This document shows, in pieces, positions 19,487 through 28,460 of a DNA stretch of 64,000 nucleotides. The number at the start of each line of letters is the position of its first letter. Position 1 is the first letter of the stretch. A program made the position numbers and the translations under genes. The DNA lies in contig NZ_CP028487.1 of NCBI RefSeq assembly GCF_003048255.1, positions 1,116,001 through 1,180,000 of the forward strand, read 5' to 3'. The notes beneath the pieces were generated by a model, which was given only the letters and a program-made list of their open reading frames with translations, searched no databases and was not told where the DNA came from. The DNA is from Yersinia massiliensis (GTDB lineage: Bacteria; Pseudomonadota; Gammaproteobacteria; Enterobacterales; Enterobacteriaceae).

Positions 19487-20152
19487 GTGAATAGCCATTC
19501 AACCGATAAACGCAAAAAGATTACTCGCATTGGTATTGGTGGCCCGGTGGGGTCAGGTAAGACCGCCATTATTGAAGTGATCACCCCTATTTTGATTAAG
19601 CGGGGCATTAAGCCACTCATTATTACCAACGATATCGTCACCACTGAAGATGCTAAGCAAGTAAAACGGACACTGAAAGGCATTTTGGAAGAGGAAAAGA
19701 TCCTCGGGGTGGAAACCGGAGCTTGCCCACACACCGCGGTACGTGAAGACCCGAGTATGAACATCGCCGCGGTAGAAGAGATGGAAGAACGCTTCCCTGA
19801 CAGCGACCTGATTATGATTGAAAGTGGCGGCGATAACCTGACACTGACGTTCAGCCCTGCGCTAGCAGACTTCTATATCTATGTTATCGATGTGGCCGAA
19901 GGGGAAAAGATCCCGCGTAAAAACGGTCCAGGCTTAGTTCAGGCAGACATCTTAGTCATTAATAAAATCGACTTGGCACCTTACGTTGGGGCGAGTTTGG
20001 ATGTGATGGAAAGTGATACCAAAGTGGTCCGCGGTGAGCGCCCCTATATTTTGACCAACTGCAAAACTGGGCAGGGCATTGAAGAGTTGGTGGACATGAT
20101 TATGCGTGACTTCTTATTTACTCACGTACAACCGCAAGGAGCGAATGCATGA
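19487..20152 (+). CDS. ureG: Urease accessory GTPase UreG
   Basis: UreG hydrolyses GTP to drive nickel insertion into urease. It has P-loop [10 protein letters not shown] (about residues 18-27), the metal-binding CPH motif ([11 protein letters not shown]), ESGGDNLT, and the guanine-specific NKID. At 221 residues it is a typical UreG. Translation starts at GTG (19487), preceded by AGAGGA. The stop overlaps ureD by 4 bp (ATGA). Confidence 0.97.
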   Translation: MNSHSTDKRKKITRIGIGGPVGSGKTAIIEVITPILIKRGIKPLIITNDIVTTEDAKQVKRTLKGILEEEKILGVETGACPHTAVREDPSMNIAAVEEMEERFPDSDLIMIESGGDNLTLTFSPALADFYIYVIDVAEGEKIPRKNGPGLVQADILVINKIDLAPYVGASLDVMESDTKVVRGERPYILTNCKTGQGIEELVDMIMRDFLFTHVQPQGANA

Positions 20153-21114
20153 CATTCCAGAGCCAGAATATCGTGGAAACACCTTCACGGGTTCGTGCTC
20201 ACGCATTAGGGACTCACGCGCCTGAACTCGCGGAATATCAGGACGAACCGGCGCAAATGCGTAGCGGGGCCGTAGGAAAAAGTGGCTATCTTTACCTGAG
20301 ATTTGTTAAACGTGAGCACCGCAGTATTTTGGCAGAAATGGAACGGCGGGTGCCCTCGATGGTGCAAAAAGCGTTGTATTGGGATGAAGAAATGCCCGAA
20401 TTACCCTGTGTCACCATGATTTCAACATCAGGGTGCATTCTGCAAGGTGATCGGCTGGCAACAGATGTACACGTGGAAGCAGGCGCTTGCGCCCATGTCA
20501 CCACTCAGTCGGCCACTAAAGTTCATATGATGAATGCCAATTACGCGTCACAAATTCAAAACTTCAGGGTAGAAGAGGGGGGCTATTTGGAGTTTATGCC
20601 GGACCCATTGATCCCTCATCGGAATTCACGGTTTATCACCGATACCACCATTAATATTCATCCGACGGCGACGGCAATTTATTCAGAAGTGTTGATATCA
20701 GGACGTAAATATCACCACGAGGATGAACGTTTCGGTTTCGATGTCTATTCATCCCGAGTCGCTGCTCACCATTTGGCGGGTAAAGAGCTGTTTGTTGAAA
20801 AGTATGTGTTAGAGCCAAAGACCGAGAGCCTTGATGCCATTGGTGTTATGCAGTCATTTGATGCCTTTGGTAACGTGATTTTATTGACGCCAAAAGAGCA
20901 TCATGATCGCATTTTAGCGCGGGTTCCGGCGCGTTTTGATATCAAGGGCGGTATTGCCAGTGGTGCGACACGCTTACCTAATGACTGCGGCATCGTGTTT
21001 AAAGCACTGGGTATCGATAGCGCAGGTGTTAAAGAAGAAATCAGGCAATTTTGGAAGATAGCGCGTGAGGAAATTCTGGGTGTGACATTGCCGGAAAAAT
21101 TCTTGTGGCGCTAA
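20149..21114 (+). CDS. ureD: Urease accessory protein UreD
   Basis: UreD is the scaffold that binds apourease and recruits UreF and UreG, with a tunnel for nickel. The 321-residue sequence has the family pattern [31 protein letters not shown] and [16 protein letters not shown]. The frame runs intact through GAGGGGGGC at 20575-20583 (six Gs). In Y. pestis one extra G at this tract breaks ureD and silences urease, so this strain should be urease-positive. As in other Yersinia, ureD is last in the ure operon rather than first. Confidence 0.96.
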   Translation: MTFQSQNIVETPSRVRAHALGTHAPELAEYQDEPAQMRSGAVGKSGYLYLRFVKREHRSILAEMERRVPSMVQKALYWDEEMPELPCVTMISTSGCILQGDRLATDVHVEAGACAHVTTQSATKVHMMNANYASQIQNFRVEEGGYLEFMPDPLIPHRNSRFITDTTINIHPTATAIYSEVLISGRKYHHEDERFGFDVYSSRVAAHHLAGKELFVEKYVLEPKTESLDAIGVMQSFDAFGNVILLTPKEHHDRILARVPARFDIKGGIASGATRLPNDCGIVFKALGIDSAGVKEEIRQFWKIAREEILGVTLPEKFLWR

Positions 21115-21186
21115 GTGTAACCCAACGGTATCCAGTTTCATGGATACCGGTATGGCTGCATGCAACTTTAAGTTAGAAAGGTAAAC

Positions 21187-22179
21187 ATGATGAATACTAA
21201 AACCGGCAATTTATCTGGCTGGGCGCAGCTCAGCAATTCGAATGTTTTCATTGAATTTATCGATACAACACTGCGCGGCTGTGCTCAGGTTATGTTCCAA
21301 AATAACCCATTGACGGGGTTATTCTTTTTTATCGCTATATTTGTGGGTGCTTACGGTGAAGGGAATCCGGCAGTCGCCTTCGGTTGTGTGTTGGGGACGG
21401 CGGTGGCGACACTCACTGGGCTCACCATGCGTGATCGCGCCTCTTGGCGCTCTGGATTATACGGCTATAACGGCTGCCTAGTTGGCGCGGCGTTACCGAC
21501 ATTTTTGGTCGCTACACCGGTGGTTTGGGCCTGTATTATCTTGGGCAGCATTGTGTCGGTTATCGTCATGGCTTGTATTGCCGACATTTTAAAAACGTGG
21601 AAAGTCGCAGCATTAACAGCCCCTTTTGTTTTAACGACTTGGATGATATTGCTGGCCAGCTACGCCTTTGCCGGTTTGCATAGCAGTGGATTACCCACGC
21701 CTGCACTCCCGCACCCATTTGTTTTAGCGGCGGGAACAGCGACGGGTGCTAATATTTTTGTCACCCTGTTTAATGGTATTTCTGAGGTGTTCTTACTCAG
21801 TAGCTTGGTTGGCGGCATTCTCTTTGTCATTGGGCTAGCCGTGGAATCACTCTGGGCTGCGGTCTTTGCTATCGGCGGTTCAATTCTTGCTATTTTCACT
21901 GCCATGTTCCTTGGCGCGGACCCGAGCAGTATTGATGCTGGCATGTATGCATTCAGTGCGGTATTAACTGCAATTGCGCTGGGTTCAACCTTCAATAAAC
22001 CCAGTTGGCGTGTATTGGCTTATACCATTATCGGCGTTATTTTCACGGTTATCGTGCAGGGTGCCCTGAACATATTATTGTCCCCGATCGGTATTCCGAC
22101 CCTCACAATGCCTTTTGTTCTCGCTTCATGGTTATTCCTGGTTCCTAATAAAGATGTCATGCCGGCGCACAGACAATAA
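21187..22179 (+). CDS. yut: Urea channel Yut
   Basis: Yut belongs to the UT family of urea channels, which are homologous to eukaryotic urea transporters. The 330-residue protein has about ten membrane helices in two homologous halves. Typical motifs are the pore-lining NNPLTGLFF and the second-half equivalent near SSLVGGILFVIG. Passive urea entry feeds the cytoplasmic urease at low pH. It lies 72 bp after ureD and 23 bp before the nickel permease, so it is probably part of the same transcript. Confidence 0.93.
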   Translation: MMNTKTGNLSGWAQLSNSNVFIEFIDTTLRGCAQVMFQNNPLTGLFFFIAIFVGAYGEGNPAVAFGCVLGTAVATLTGLTMRDRASWRSGLYGYNGCLVGAALPTFLVATPVVWACIILGSIVSVIVMACIADILKTWKVAALTAPFVLTTWMILLASYAFAGLHSSGLPTPALPHPFVLAAGTATGANIFVTLFNGISEVFLLSSLVGGILFVIGLAVESLWAAVFAIGGSILAIFTAMFLGADPSSIDAGMYAFSAVLTAIALGSTFNKPSWRVLAYTIIGVIFTVIVQGALNILLSPIGIPTLTMPFVLASWLFLVPNKDVMPAHRQ

Positions 22180-22202
22180 CGATATTATTCTGGAGTACAA
22201 AC

Positions 22203-23261
22203 ATGGCGACAGGAATAGAGAGAACCAGCGCATTTGGCAATCGGGAGACAAAGCTTCGTGCTATCTACTTACTGATTGGATTAGTGGTTGTTAACGCTCT
22301 GGCATGGGTTTGGGCATTTATTGAATTCAATAATAATGCAGTATTGATGGGGATGGCGTTTCTGGCTTATAGCTTTGGTTTACGTCATGCAGTTGATGCT
22401 GACCATATTGCCGCCATTGATAACGTCACACGAAAATTGATGCAGCAGGGTAAAACGCCGATCGCCGTTGGGACATTCTTTTCTCTTGGTCATTCCACCA
22501 TCGTCATATTAGCTTCATTAGCCATTGCTGCGACAGCAATGGCATTTAAAAATAATATGACGTGGTTCCATGAAACGGGCGGCTTGATTGGCACCTTGGT
22601 TTCATCCCTCTTTTTGCTATTGTTCGCCTTTCTTAATTTGACCATCCTGATATCAGTGTACAAAAAATTCAAGCAAGTCAAAGCGGGCAAAGTTTACCAA
22701 GATGAAGAGCTCGATTTACTGGTGGCGAATAATGGCGGAGTCTTAGCCAGACTGTTTAAGCGTGTCTTTAATATGGTCAATAAAAGCTGGCATATGTATC
22801 CGGTTGGTTTTTTATTTGGCTTGGGGTTTGATACCGCTACTGAGATTGGGGTGTTAGGTATTTCGGCTGCCAGTGCGACCCATGGCATGAATTTATGGTC
22901 GATTATGGTCTTCCCCATTTTATTTGCTGCTGGGATGGCATTGATCGATTCACTCGATAATTTTGTGATGATAGGTGCTTATGGTTGGGCATTTTCTAAA
23001 CCGGTACGGAAATTGTATTACAACATTACCATTACAGCCGCTTCCGTTATTATCGCTTTCTTTATTGGTGGCATAGAAGCGTTGGGATTAATCGCCGATA
23101 AACTGAGTCTCACTGGCGGCATTTGGACACCTATCAATAATATTAGCGAGAATATGGGGGAGATAGGCTATTGGATTATTGGGATGTTTATTCTCTGCTG
23201 GTTGATTTCCGCCGTTAATTACTATGTTCGTGGTTATGATAATTTGAGTATCACTCGTTAA
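22203..23261 (+). CDS. nixA: NiCoT-family nickel permease (NixA/UreH-like)
   Basis: This is a high-affinity nickel(-cobalt) permease with eight membrane helices. All four NiCoT signatures are visible: HAVDADHIAAIDN in helix II (the H-x4-DH motif), FSLGHSTIV, LGFDTATEIG and GMALIDSLDN. The length of 352 residues fits. It provides a second nickel route beside YntABCDE. It ends the urease cluster before a strong bidirectional terminator. In Yersinia the gene has also been called ureH. Confidence 0.93.
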   Translation: MATGIERTSAFGNRETKLRAIYLLIGLVVVNALAWVWAFIEFNNNAVLMGMAFLAYSFGLRHAVDADHIAAIDNVTRKLMQQGKTPIAVGTFFSLGHSTIVILASLAIAATAMAFKNNMTWFHETGGLIGTLVSSLFLLLFAFLNLTILISVYKKFKQVKAGKVYQDEELDLLVANNGGVLARLFKRVFNMVNKSWHMYPVGFLFGLGFDTATEIGVLGISAASATHGMNLWSIMVFPILFAAGMALIDSLDNFVMIGAYGWAFSKPVRKLYYNITITAASVIIAFFIGGIEALGLIADKLSLTGGIWTPINNISENMGEIGYWIIGMFILCWLISAVNYYVRGYDNLSITR

Positions 23262-23292
23262 CTCATGATTAATTAAATAGAACACTAAAAAC

Positions 23293-23327
23293 AATCAGGC
23301 GCTTATACAAGATATAAGCGCCTGATT
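23293..23327. terminator. Bidirectional terminator between nixA and hdeB
   Basis: A perfect 15-bp inverted repeat (AATCAGGCGCTTATA) surrounds the 5-nt loop CAAGA. AT-rich flanks give short U-tracts on both strands. It separates convergent genes. Confidence 0.85.
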
Positions 23328-23348
23328 GATTAAGTCTATTGTGTTAAG

Positions 23349-23681
23349 TTACATGTGTTTTTTCGCAAAACCTAGAATATCTTGCTTAATTTCAGACAGT
23401 TTACTCTCAGGTGCCTTTTTACAGACCTCAACGACTTTCGGTGTCACGATAGTGTCAGTTTCATGCAAATCAACATAATCGCCTTGTTTGTACTGAGTAT
23501 TATCATTCAATACCCAATAAACGACAGGAGTAAATGACTTTGGATTCAGATCCAGGAACTCTTTGCAGGTCATATCACTCGGGGTCGTTGTTGTTGCTTT
23601 AGTGGTTGCTGCAAAACTTGTTGCGGCAGCGGAAAGTAATAAACCAGTCAATGCAATATTACGAAGTGATTTGTAGGACAT
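23349..23681 (-). CDS. hdeB: HdeB-like periplasmic acid-stress chaperone
   Basis: From ATG 23681 the protein is 110 residues with a signal peptide (MSYKSLRNIALTGLLLSAAA, cut near SFA-A). The mature part has the HdeA/B pattern MTCKEFLDLNPKSFTPVVYW and a second cysteine in VVEVCKKAP, giving the family's single disulfide. HdeB prevents aggregation of periplasmic proteins at mildly acidic pH. The start is set by AAGGA eight bases upstream; the frame is open further (to 23753) but without family sequence. Its place beside urease makes a compact acid-resistance region. Confidence 0.87.
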   Translation of the reverse strand: MSYKSLRNIALTGLLLSAAATSFAATTKATTTTPSDMTCKEFLDLNPKSFTPVVYWVLNDNTQYKQGDYVDLHETDTIVTPKVVEVCKKAPESKLSEIKQDILGFAKKHM

Positions 23682-24079
23682 GCTTATTTCCTTATTTATC
23701 TTTTCAATACTGTTGAATATTTCCAGCATTAAATTAAGGGTGATGAATATCACTCAACAATGAGAACGCCAGCAGCATTATCTGCCGGAGTGCGAGTATA
23801 TTATTGTCCATGATGGGCACTTATGCCAATTATTTGACTTATTATTTCAATATTGAATAAGTATAGAGGGCTTTACAACCTGTAAATCTAGCTTTAAATA
23901 AATGATTGGTCTCTTTGATTTCTCAATGCAAATATTAGAAGACTATGAGTTAATGTTTCCATCATAGTGTTAGATAAACTTACCTTTTGATTTTTGTCAA
24001 AAAAAGAGTCTTTTAAGATGAAATATCTCATTTATTATCTATACTTTATTTACCTATAACAATTTTAGTCACTTTATTG
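23682..24079. other. AT-rich divergent promoter region hdeB / kch
   Basis: About 400 bp of AT-rich DNA separates the divergent hdeB-like and kch genes. It presumably carries both promoters. I see no gene and no operator I can name. Confidence 0.35.
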
Positions 24080-25255
24080 ATGAAAATATTACAGGAAATT
24101 AAGACTAAGGTATCAATACCGCTTTTATTGGCTATTTTAGTGGCCATTAATGGGCTTTTGGTTTTAAGCCCCGTGCTTTTTCGGGCGATTACTCATTCAA
24201 CCGAGGCAATAGAGAATTTTAGTACATGGAAGGAGGCGCTAAGTTTTCTTGATTTATTTGAGATCCCACAGTTTATCATCGGTCTACTATTGATACTGAT
24301 GGCATTCGCAGTATCGATGAAGATCCGTACAGCATGGTTTTTGACCGTATTATTGCTGTTTACGTTGGTGGCCATCAATATCTTTATTCTGAAAGATCAG
24401 AATAAGCTGACGACTTATTCCATTATTGTCATTGTCGCGCTGATATTCTATTGGCGAGAGTTTGACCACTACAGTCTCGGCAGTGCAACATTCTTTGCGA
24501 TCGCGAGTATTTTTTCATTAATCGTCTATAGCATGTTGGGCACACTTTATATGGGCGATGAATTCGCGCCTGTTGTGACCGATTTACCGACGGCCTTTTA
24601 TTTCGCCATCGTTTGTATGTCCACAGTGGGGTTCGGGGATATTATTCCGCATACTACTGTCGCGAGAATGTTTACTCTTACGGTGATTATTGCTGGTATT
24701 ACGGTCTTTGCGACGTCGATTGCTTCTGTTGCCGGTCCGATCATCAGTAATAATATTAAACGCATAGTCAAAGGTAGGATTTCTCACGTGGAACGTAAAA
24801 ATCATTTTATTATTGTTGGTTCCGGTTCCTTGGCGCTGAATGTCTATAATGGTCTTCGTGACCGAGGTGATGATGTCACGGTCGTTTGTGCCGTCGGTAG
24901 CCAACATAATTTTCCGCCCCATACCGATATCATCGAAGGTGATCCCTCTTCGGTTGCAACATTGAAGCTGGCCGGTGCTGCCAAGGCGAAATATATCATT
25001 GCCTTGTGCAACAGCGATGCTGATAACACCTTTATTATTCTGGCCGCCAAAGAAATTGCAGGAGAGGGGACCAAGACACTGGCACTGGTCAATGAAACGC
25101 AGAACGTGGAAAAAGTAAAACGAGTTAACCCAGATATGGTTTTCTCATTGCCATTATTAGGCAGTGAAATTCTAGTGAGAACCCTGAACGGCGACACCAT
25201 TAATAACTCGCTGATTACAGAAATGTTCTTCGGTAAATGTCAGAAGTTGGATTAG
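24080..25255 (+). CDS. kch: Kch-like potassium channel with RCK domain
   Basis: This is an inner-membrane K+ channel. The first 230 residues contain several hydrophobic helices and the pore loop with selectivity filter STVGFGDIIPH (about residue 181). The cytosolic C-terminus is an RCK/TrkA-N nucleotide-binding domain beginning HFIIVGSGSLALNVYNGL. At 391 residues it is slightly shorter than E. coli Kch (417). I prefer ATG 24080 to the TTG just before it; there is no strong ribosome site for either. E. coli Kch also makes a soluble RCK-only product from an internal Met; I cannot judge that here. Confidence 0.9.
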   Translation: MKILQEIKTKVSIPLLLAILVAINGLLVLSPVLFRAITHSTEAIENFSTWKEALSFLDLFEIPQFIIGLLLILMAFAVSMKIRTAWFLTVLLLFTLVAINIFILKDQNKLTTYSIIVIVALIFYWREFDHYSLGSATFFAIASIFSLIVYSMLGTLYMGDEFAPVVTDLPTAFYFAIVCMSTVGFGDIIPHTTVARMFTLTVIIAGITVFATSIASVAGPIISNNIKRIVKGRISHVERKNHFIIVGSGSLALNVYNGLRDRGDDVTVVCAVGSQHNFPPHTDIIEGDPSSVATLKLAGAAKAKYIIALCNSDADNTFIILAAKEIAGEGTKTLALVNETQNVEKVKRVNPDMVFSLPLLGSEILVRTLNGDTINNSLITEMFFGKCQKLD

Positions 25256-25257
25256 TG

Positions 25258-25309
25258 CCGTTCTGAACGAGTCAATGCTGACAAACATCGATGACTCGAC
25301 CTAGAACGG
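25258..25309. repeat. Long imperfect hairpin after kch
   Basis: CCGTTCT/AGAACGG and CGAGTCA/TGACTCG are nested inverted repeats (7 bp each) separated by small internal loops, with a 17-nt apical loop. It begins three bases after the kch stop codon, without a T-run. It may act as a transcript 3' end or processing signal between convergent kch and crcB. Confidence 0.55.
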
Positions 25310-25345
25310 TGAGGGCAGGCAGAAGAGTAAAGCGTCCGCACCAAG

Positions 25346-25361
25346 GATGGCTCGAGCCATC
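25346..25361. repeat. 16-bp perfect palindrome
   Basis: GATGGCTCGAGCCATC is a perfect palindrome without a spacer. It lies in the kch-crcB gap, about 105 bp after the crcB stop. Perfect symmetry suggests a dimeric protein site rather than an RNA hairpin, but no regulator can be named. Confidence 0.4.
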
Positions 25362-25466
25362 AGGGATGATTTTACGGCGTCTTTACGATCTGCTTGTCCT
25401 CTGTGCAATGAGCACTTTATCAGCTGTCTCGGGTGTTTTTTTATGCGGATTAATAAGTCATTGGCG

Positions 25467-25871
25467 TTATTCAACGGCGGCTTGTGGATCTTTGGGCTTC
25501 TCTTTTGGCCCGACCATTAAGCCCAGCTCGACCGCAATAAAACCGACAATAAGGCTTATCACCAAATAGCAGATTGAAACCAATACGCCCGTCGGGTTTT
25601 TCATCATTTCCACAGCACCAAATACAAAGCTGGAGAATGTGGAAAGCCCCCCCATAATCCCCGTACCAACCATCAGATGCACATACTGATTAATAATATC
25701 TTTTTTAAACAGAGAGGTGGCTAGTCCTAATAAAAATGCCGCGATGATATTGGCGACAAAGATATCCATCGGGAATCCATCCGCTAATCTGGGTACTGAT
25801 AGCATAATGAATTCACGGCACATGGCACCAAAAGCCCCACCAACAAAAACGAGAATAATAAGATTTGGCAT
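25467..25871 (-). CDS. crcB: Fluoride channel CrcB/Fluc, distal copy
   Basis: CrcB (Fluc) proteins are small dual-topology channels that export fluoride. This 134-residue protein has four membrane helices and the family motifs [12 protein letters not shown] near the start, [11 protein letters not shown] (pore Asn) and [13 protein letters not shown] (the central Na+ site and phenylalanine pore). It is encoded 32 bp after a second crcB. Paired genes of this kind often form heterodimers with opposite orientation. I see no fluoride riboswitch upstream. Confidence 0.92.
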   Translation of the reverse strand: MPNLIILVFVGGAFGAMCREFIMLSVPRLADGFPMDIFVANIIAAFLLGLATSLFKKDIINQYVHLMVGTGIMGGLSTFSSFVFGAVEMMKNPTGVLVSICYLVISLIVGFIAVELGLMVGPKEKPKDPQAAVE

Positions 25872-25903
25872 AGCATTTTCCTATGAATTAGTCCGTGACT
25901 CGA

Positions 25904-26284
25904 TCAATAAGCTAACCAAGCACCGAATGCTGCGGCAATTAGACCGACCACGACAGAAATAATCAGATATCCGGCTGCAATGGCTCGACTGCGGGCAGTT
26001 GCCAATTTTGCTGCATCTAATTGCATGCTACTGAAGGTGGTATAGCCGCCTAAAATGCCGGTTAAGATCGCTGCATTCATGAAATCACCGTAACGATCAC
26101 GCCAATCCACGCTAAATAGAATACTCAGGTAGCCAATTACAAATGCACCGGAGATATTGATCAGAAAAGTGCCGAGTGGGAAATTGCCTTTATATATCTT
26201 TCCAACGCCTAACCCTATCCACCACCGTAAAAGAGAACCGATACCGCCACCCAATCCTACCCACATTACATCTATTGCTGTCAT
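25904..26284 (-). CDS. crcB: Fluoride channel CrcB/Fluc, proximal copy
   Basis: From ATG 26284 this protein has 126 residues and four membrane helices. It shares GGGIGSLLRWWIG, FLINISGAFVIG and TGILGGYTTFSS with the family. The GAGG eight bases before 26284 decides the start; the frame opens seven codons earlier. It is followed after 32 bp by the other crcB, which suggests a heterodimeric Fluc. The two proteins are clearly diverged from each other, not a recent duplication. Confidence 0.92.
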   Translation of the reverse strand: MTAIDVMWVGLGGGIGSLLRWWIGLGVGKIYKGNFPLGTFLINISGAFVIGYLSILFSVDWRDRYGDFMNAAILTGILGGYTTFSSMQLDAAKLATARSRAIAAGYLIISVVVGLIAAAFGAWLAY

Positions 26285-26354
26285 AACAAAGCCCTCAATG
26301 GCCATTCGTTAGAATCAGAATAATTGTAGTACAAATACAAGCGCTAAGATTTGG

Positions 26355-27539
26355 CTATTTTGTGTCGAGGCCGACTTTCAGCAACTTACCGTCACGCTCA
26401 TCGGTTAAGACATAAAGATAGCCGTCAGGCCCCACGCGAACATCGCGAATTCGTTCACCACGGTCTTCCAGCAACCGTTCCTCTGAAATCACTTTATCGC
26501 CTTCCAATTGCAGGCGAATCAATGCCTCTTGCGCTAACGCGCCGATAAAGAGTGAATGCTGCCAGCTAGGAAAACGGGGGTTATCATAGAAAGCCATTCC
26601 ACTGATCCCAGGTGATTTCTCCCAATAATAAATGGGCTGCTCAGTGCCATCGACATGCGTGCCTTTGGCTTCGGGAATCGCTAAGCCTGAATAGTTCACG
26701 CCGTGGGTCGCAAGTGGCCAGCCGTAGTTTTTCCCTGCCTCTGGGATATTCACTTCATCGCCTCCTTTAGGGCCATGTTCATTTGCCCACATCACTCCAC
26801 TCCAAGGGTTTAAGGCCAATCCTTGTGGATTACGATGGCCATAGGACCAGATTTCGGGTTTTGCCGGAGGACGATTGGCAAAAGGATTATCTGTCGGCAC
26901 TTTCCCATCGAGTGTGAGACGAACAATTTTACCTTGGTGCAAACTCAGATCCTGAGCGGTTGGGCGCTGATTATTCTCGCCTAGCGTGATAAAAATATGG
27001 TCTTTATCATCAAAAGCCAATTTTCCACCAAAGTGGTTGCCAGTAGATAGCTTCGGCTGCTGACGGAAAAATGCGGTGAAATCGTCAATAGCCGTGCCCT
27101 GTGGGTTAAGGCGGCCATAGCCCACGGCGGTACCTGCTTTTCCGTCTTTTCCTGCTTCTGCAAAACTGAGGTATACGCGGCGGTCCTGAGAGAACTTAGG
27201 TGATAGCGCCACTTCCAATAAGCCACCTTGCCCTTTGGCATAGACGGTGGGTACCCCTTTTAACGGTGCTGAAATCGCTTTCCCTGGTTGCCACAAACGT
27301 AGTTGCCCAGAACGCTCGGTAATTAAAATACCGCCATTATCAGGCAAGAAGGCCAGTGACCACGGGTGATCTAAGCCGCGTTGTAATTCCGTTACCGTCA
27401 CGGCGGGTGCCGCAATGGCTGACATCGAAATCACCAAGCTGAATAACGCCAATACTGCGAATTTCAAGGTTGATGATTGCCATCCTACGCACATTAATCT
27501 GCGTCTATGGATCGGTGTGATATTGCCGAATACCGTCAT
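26355..27539 (-). CDS. Periplasmic PQQ-dependent aldose dehydrogenase (YliI/Asd-like)
   Basis: This is a six-bladed beta-propeller sugar dehydrogenase of the soluble PQQ type. A signal segment near residues 25-43 (FAVLALFSLVISMSAIA) directs export. Characteristic stretches are GLDHPWSLAFLPD, GNHFGGKLAFDD, YGHRNPQGLALNP and ANEHGPKGGDEVN, the last near the PQQ/Ca site. Length is 394, with the mature part like E. coli YliI (371). GGAG six bases before 27539 supports that start, giving a long n-region; an ATG at 27494 is an alternative. The PQQ cofactor may have to come from outside, as in E. coli. Confidence 0.88.
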   Translation of the reverse strand: MTVFGNITPIHRRRLMCVGWQSSTLKFAVLALFSLVISMSAIAAPAVTVTELQRGLDHPWSLAFLPDNGGILITERSGQLRLWQPGKAISAPLKGVPTVYAKGQGGLLEVALSPKFSQDRRVYLSFAEAGKDGKAGTAVGYGRLNPQGTAIDDFTAFFRQQPKLSTGNHFGGKLAFDDKDHIFITLGENNQRPTAQDLSLHQGKIVRLTLDGKVPTDNPFANRPPAKPEIWSYGHRNPQGLALNPWSGVMWANEHGPKGGDEVNIPEAGKNYGWPLATHGVNYSGLAIPEAKGTHVDGTEQPIYYWEKSPGISGMAFYDNPRFPSWQHSLFIGALAQEALIRLQLEGDKVISEERLLEDRGERIRDVRVGPDGYLYVLTDERDGKLLKVGLDTK

Positions 27540-28132
27540 CAGTCACTCCTTCAATAGGTAAACACCTGTTAACTTTAGAATATTAATGGGTATTCAGCTA
27601 ATAATGGCGTCAACGTATTGAGTATTTGTGACCCCATGATAACGACGTACTAACATGTGAAGCGTCAAAATGTCCTACTCTCCCTGCATAAAACTCTGTC
27701 ACTCAATCCCTGCCAAAGAGTGAAAAACTTCGCTAGGATAATTCTCCAATCAATAAGCATGACTAATTTGTCTCATCACTGATTTTAATGCATTTTTTTC
27801 GCCGCAGATTGGTCGACTACTTTTCTCAAATAAAATTAAGCATATGAAATGTAAATGAATTAAACTTAATTCGCCGAGCAAAAAAATAACAATTTTGCGA
27901 TAAGCATCACATTGTAATCACTGAGAAATGTGAAGGGCATCAATGTCAGAAGTCAATTAGAGACGATTATTGATAGAAGTGAATTACTGGCTTAGCTATC
28001 GACGCCGTATACTGACGACAACCAGAAACAATGGGCTGGGCAAGGGGCACGATAAAGTACAGATAAAGGGAATTCACCATTGCACTGGCATATAAATAAC
28101 TTGTTTCTTTTGAACATCAAAAGGTGTTGGGT
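27540..28132. other. Divergent regulatory region before chbB
   Basis: This 590-bp AT-rich region carries the promoters for the sugar dehydrogenase and the chb genes. A half-good CRP site, TGTGAAGGGCATCAAT, lies at 27929-27944. ChbR and NagC sites are expected from E. coli but I could not place them with confidence. I see no gene. Confidence 0.4.
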
Positions 28133-28450
28133 ATGGAAAAGAAAAAAATTTATCTATTTTGTTCTGCCGGTATGTCCACCTCGCTACTGGTTTCCAAGAT
28201 GAAAGTACAAGCAGAAAAATATGACGTACCCGTCGTTATCAGTGCTTACCCTGAAGCGATGGCAGCAGAGCATGGCGCTCAGGCTGATGTGATTTTATTA
28301 GGGCCGCAAATTGCTTACATGTTGCCTGAAATTGCCAAAATGTTCCCCCATAAGCCCGTTGAAGTGATCGATGCGCTCTTGTACGGCAAAGTCGATGGTT
28401 TAGGGGTATTAAAAGCGGCTGTCGCTGCCATAAAAAAAGCAAAACAATAA
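28133..28450 (+). CDS. chbB: Chitobiose PTS enzyme IIB, ChbB
   Basis: ChbB is the phosphocarrier that passes phosphate from ChbA to the N,N'-diacetylchitobiose entering through ChbC. The 105-residue protein begins [20 protein letters not shown]; the cysteine in CSAGMSTS is the phosphorylation site. It is nearly collinear with E. coli ChbB (106 residues), including [13 protein letters not shown] and [21 protein letters not shown] 28133 has AAAGG eight bases upstream. First gene of chbBCA-R-G. Confidence 0.95.
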   Translation: MEKKKIYLFCSAGMSTSLLVSKMKVQAEKYDVPVVISAYPEAMAAEHGAQADVILLGPQIAYMLPEIAKMFPHKPVEVIDALLYGKVDGLGVLKAAVAAIKKAKQ

Positions 28451-28460
28451 GGGGAGCACT

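Noticed and set aside
25291-25569. Plus-strand frame between kch and crcB
   Set aside because: It overlaps the C-terminus of crcB in antisense and a palindrome; no ribosome site.
26285-26354. Fluoride riboswitch upstream of crcB
   Set aside because: The leader is only about 70 bp and lacks the conserved GGNGAUGG-type core.
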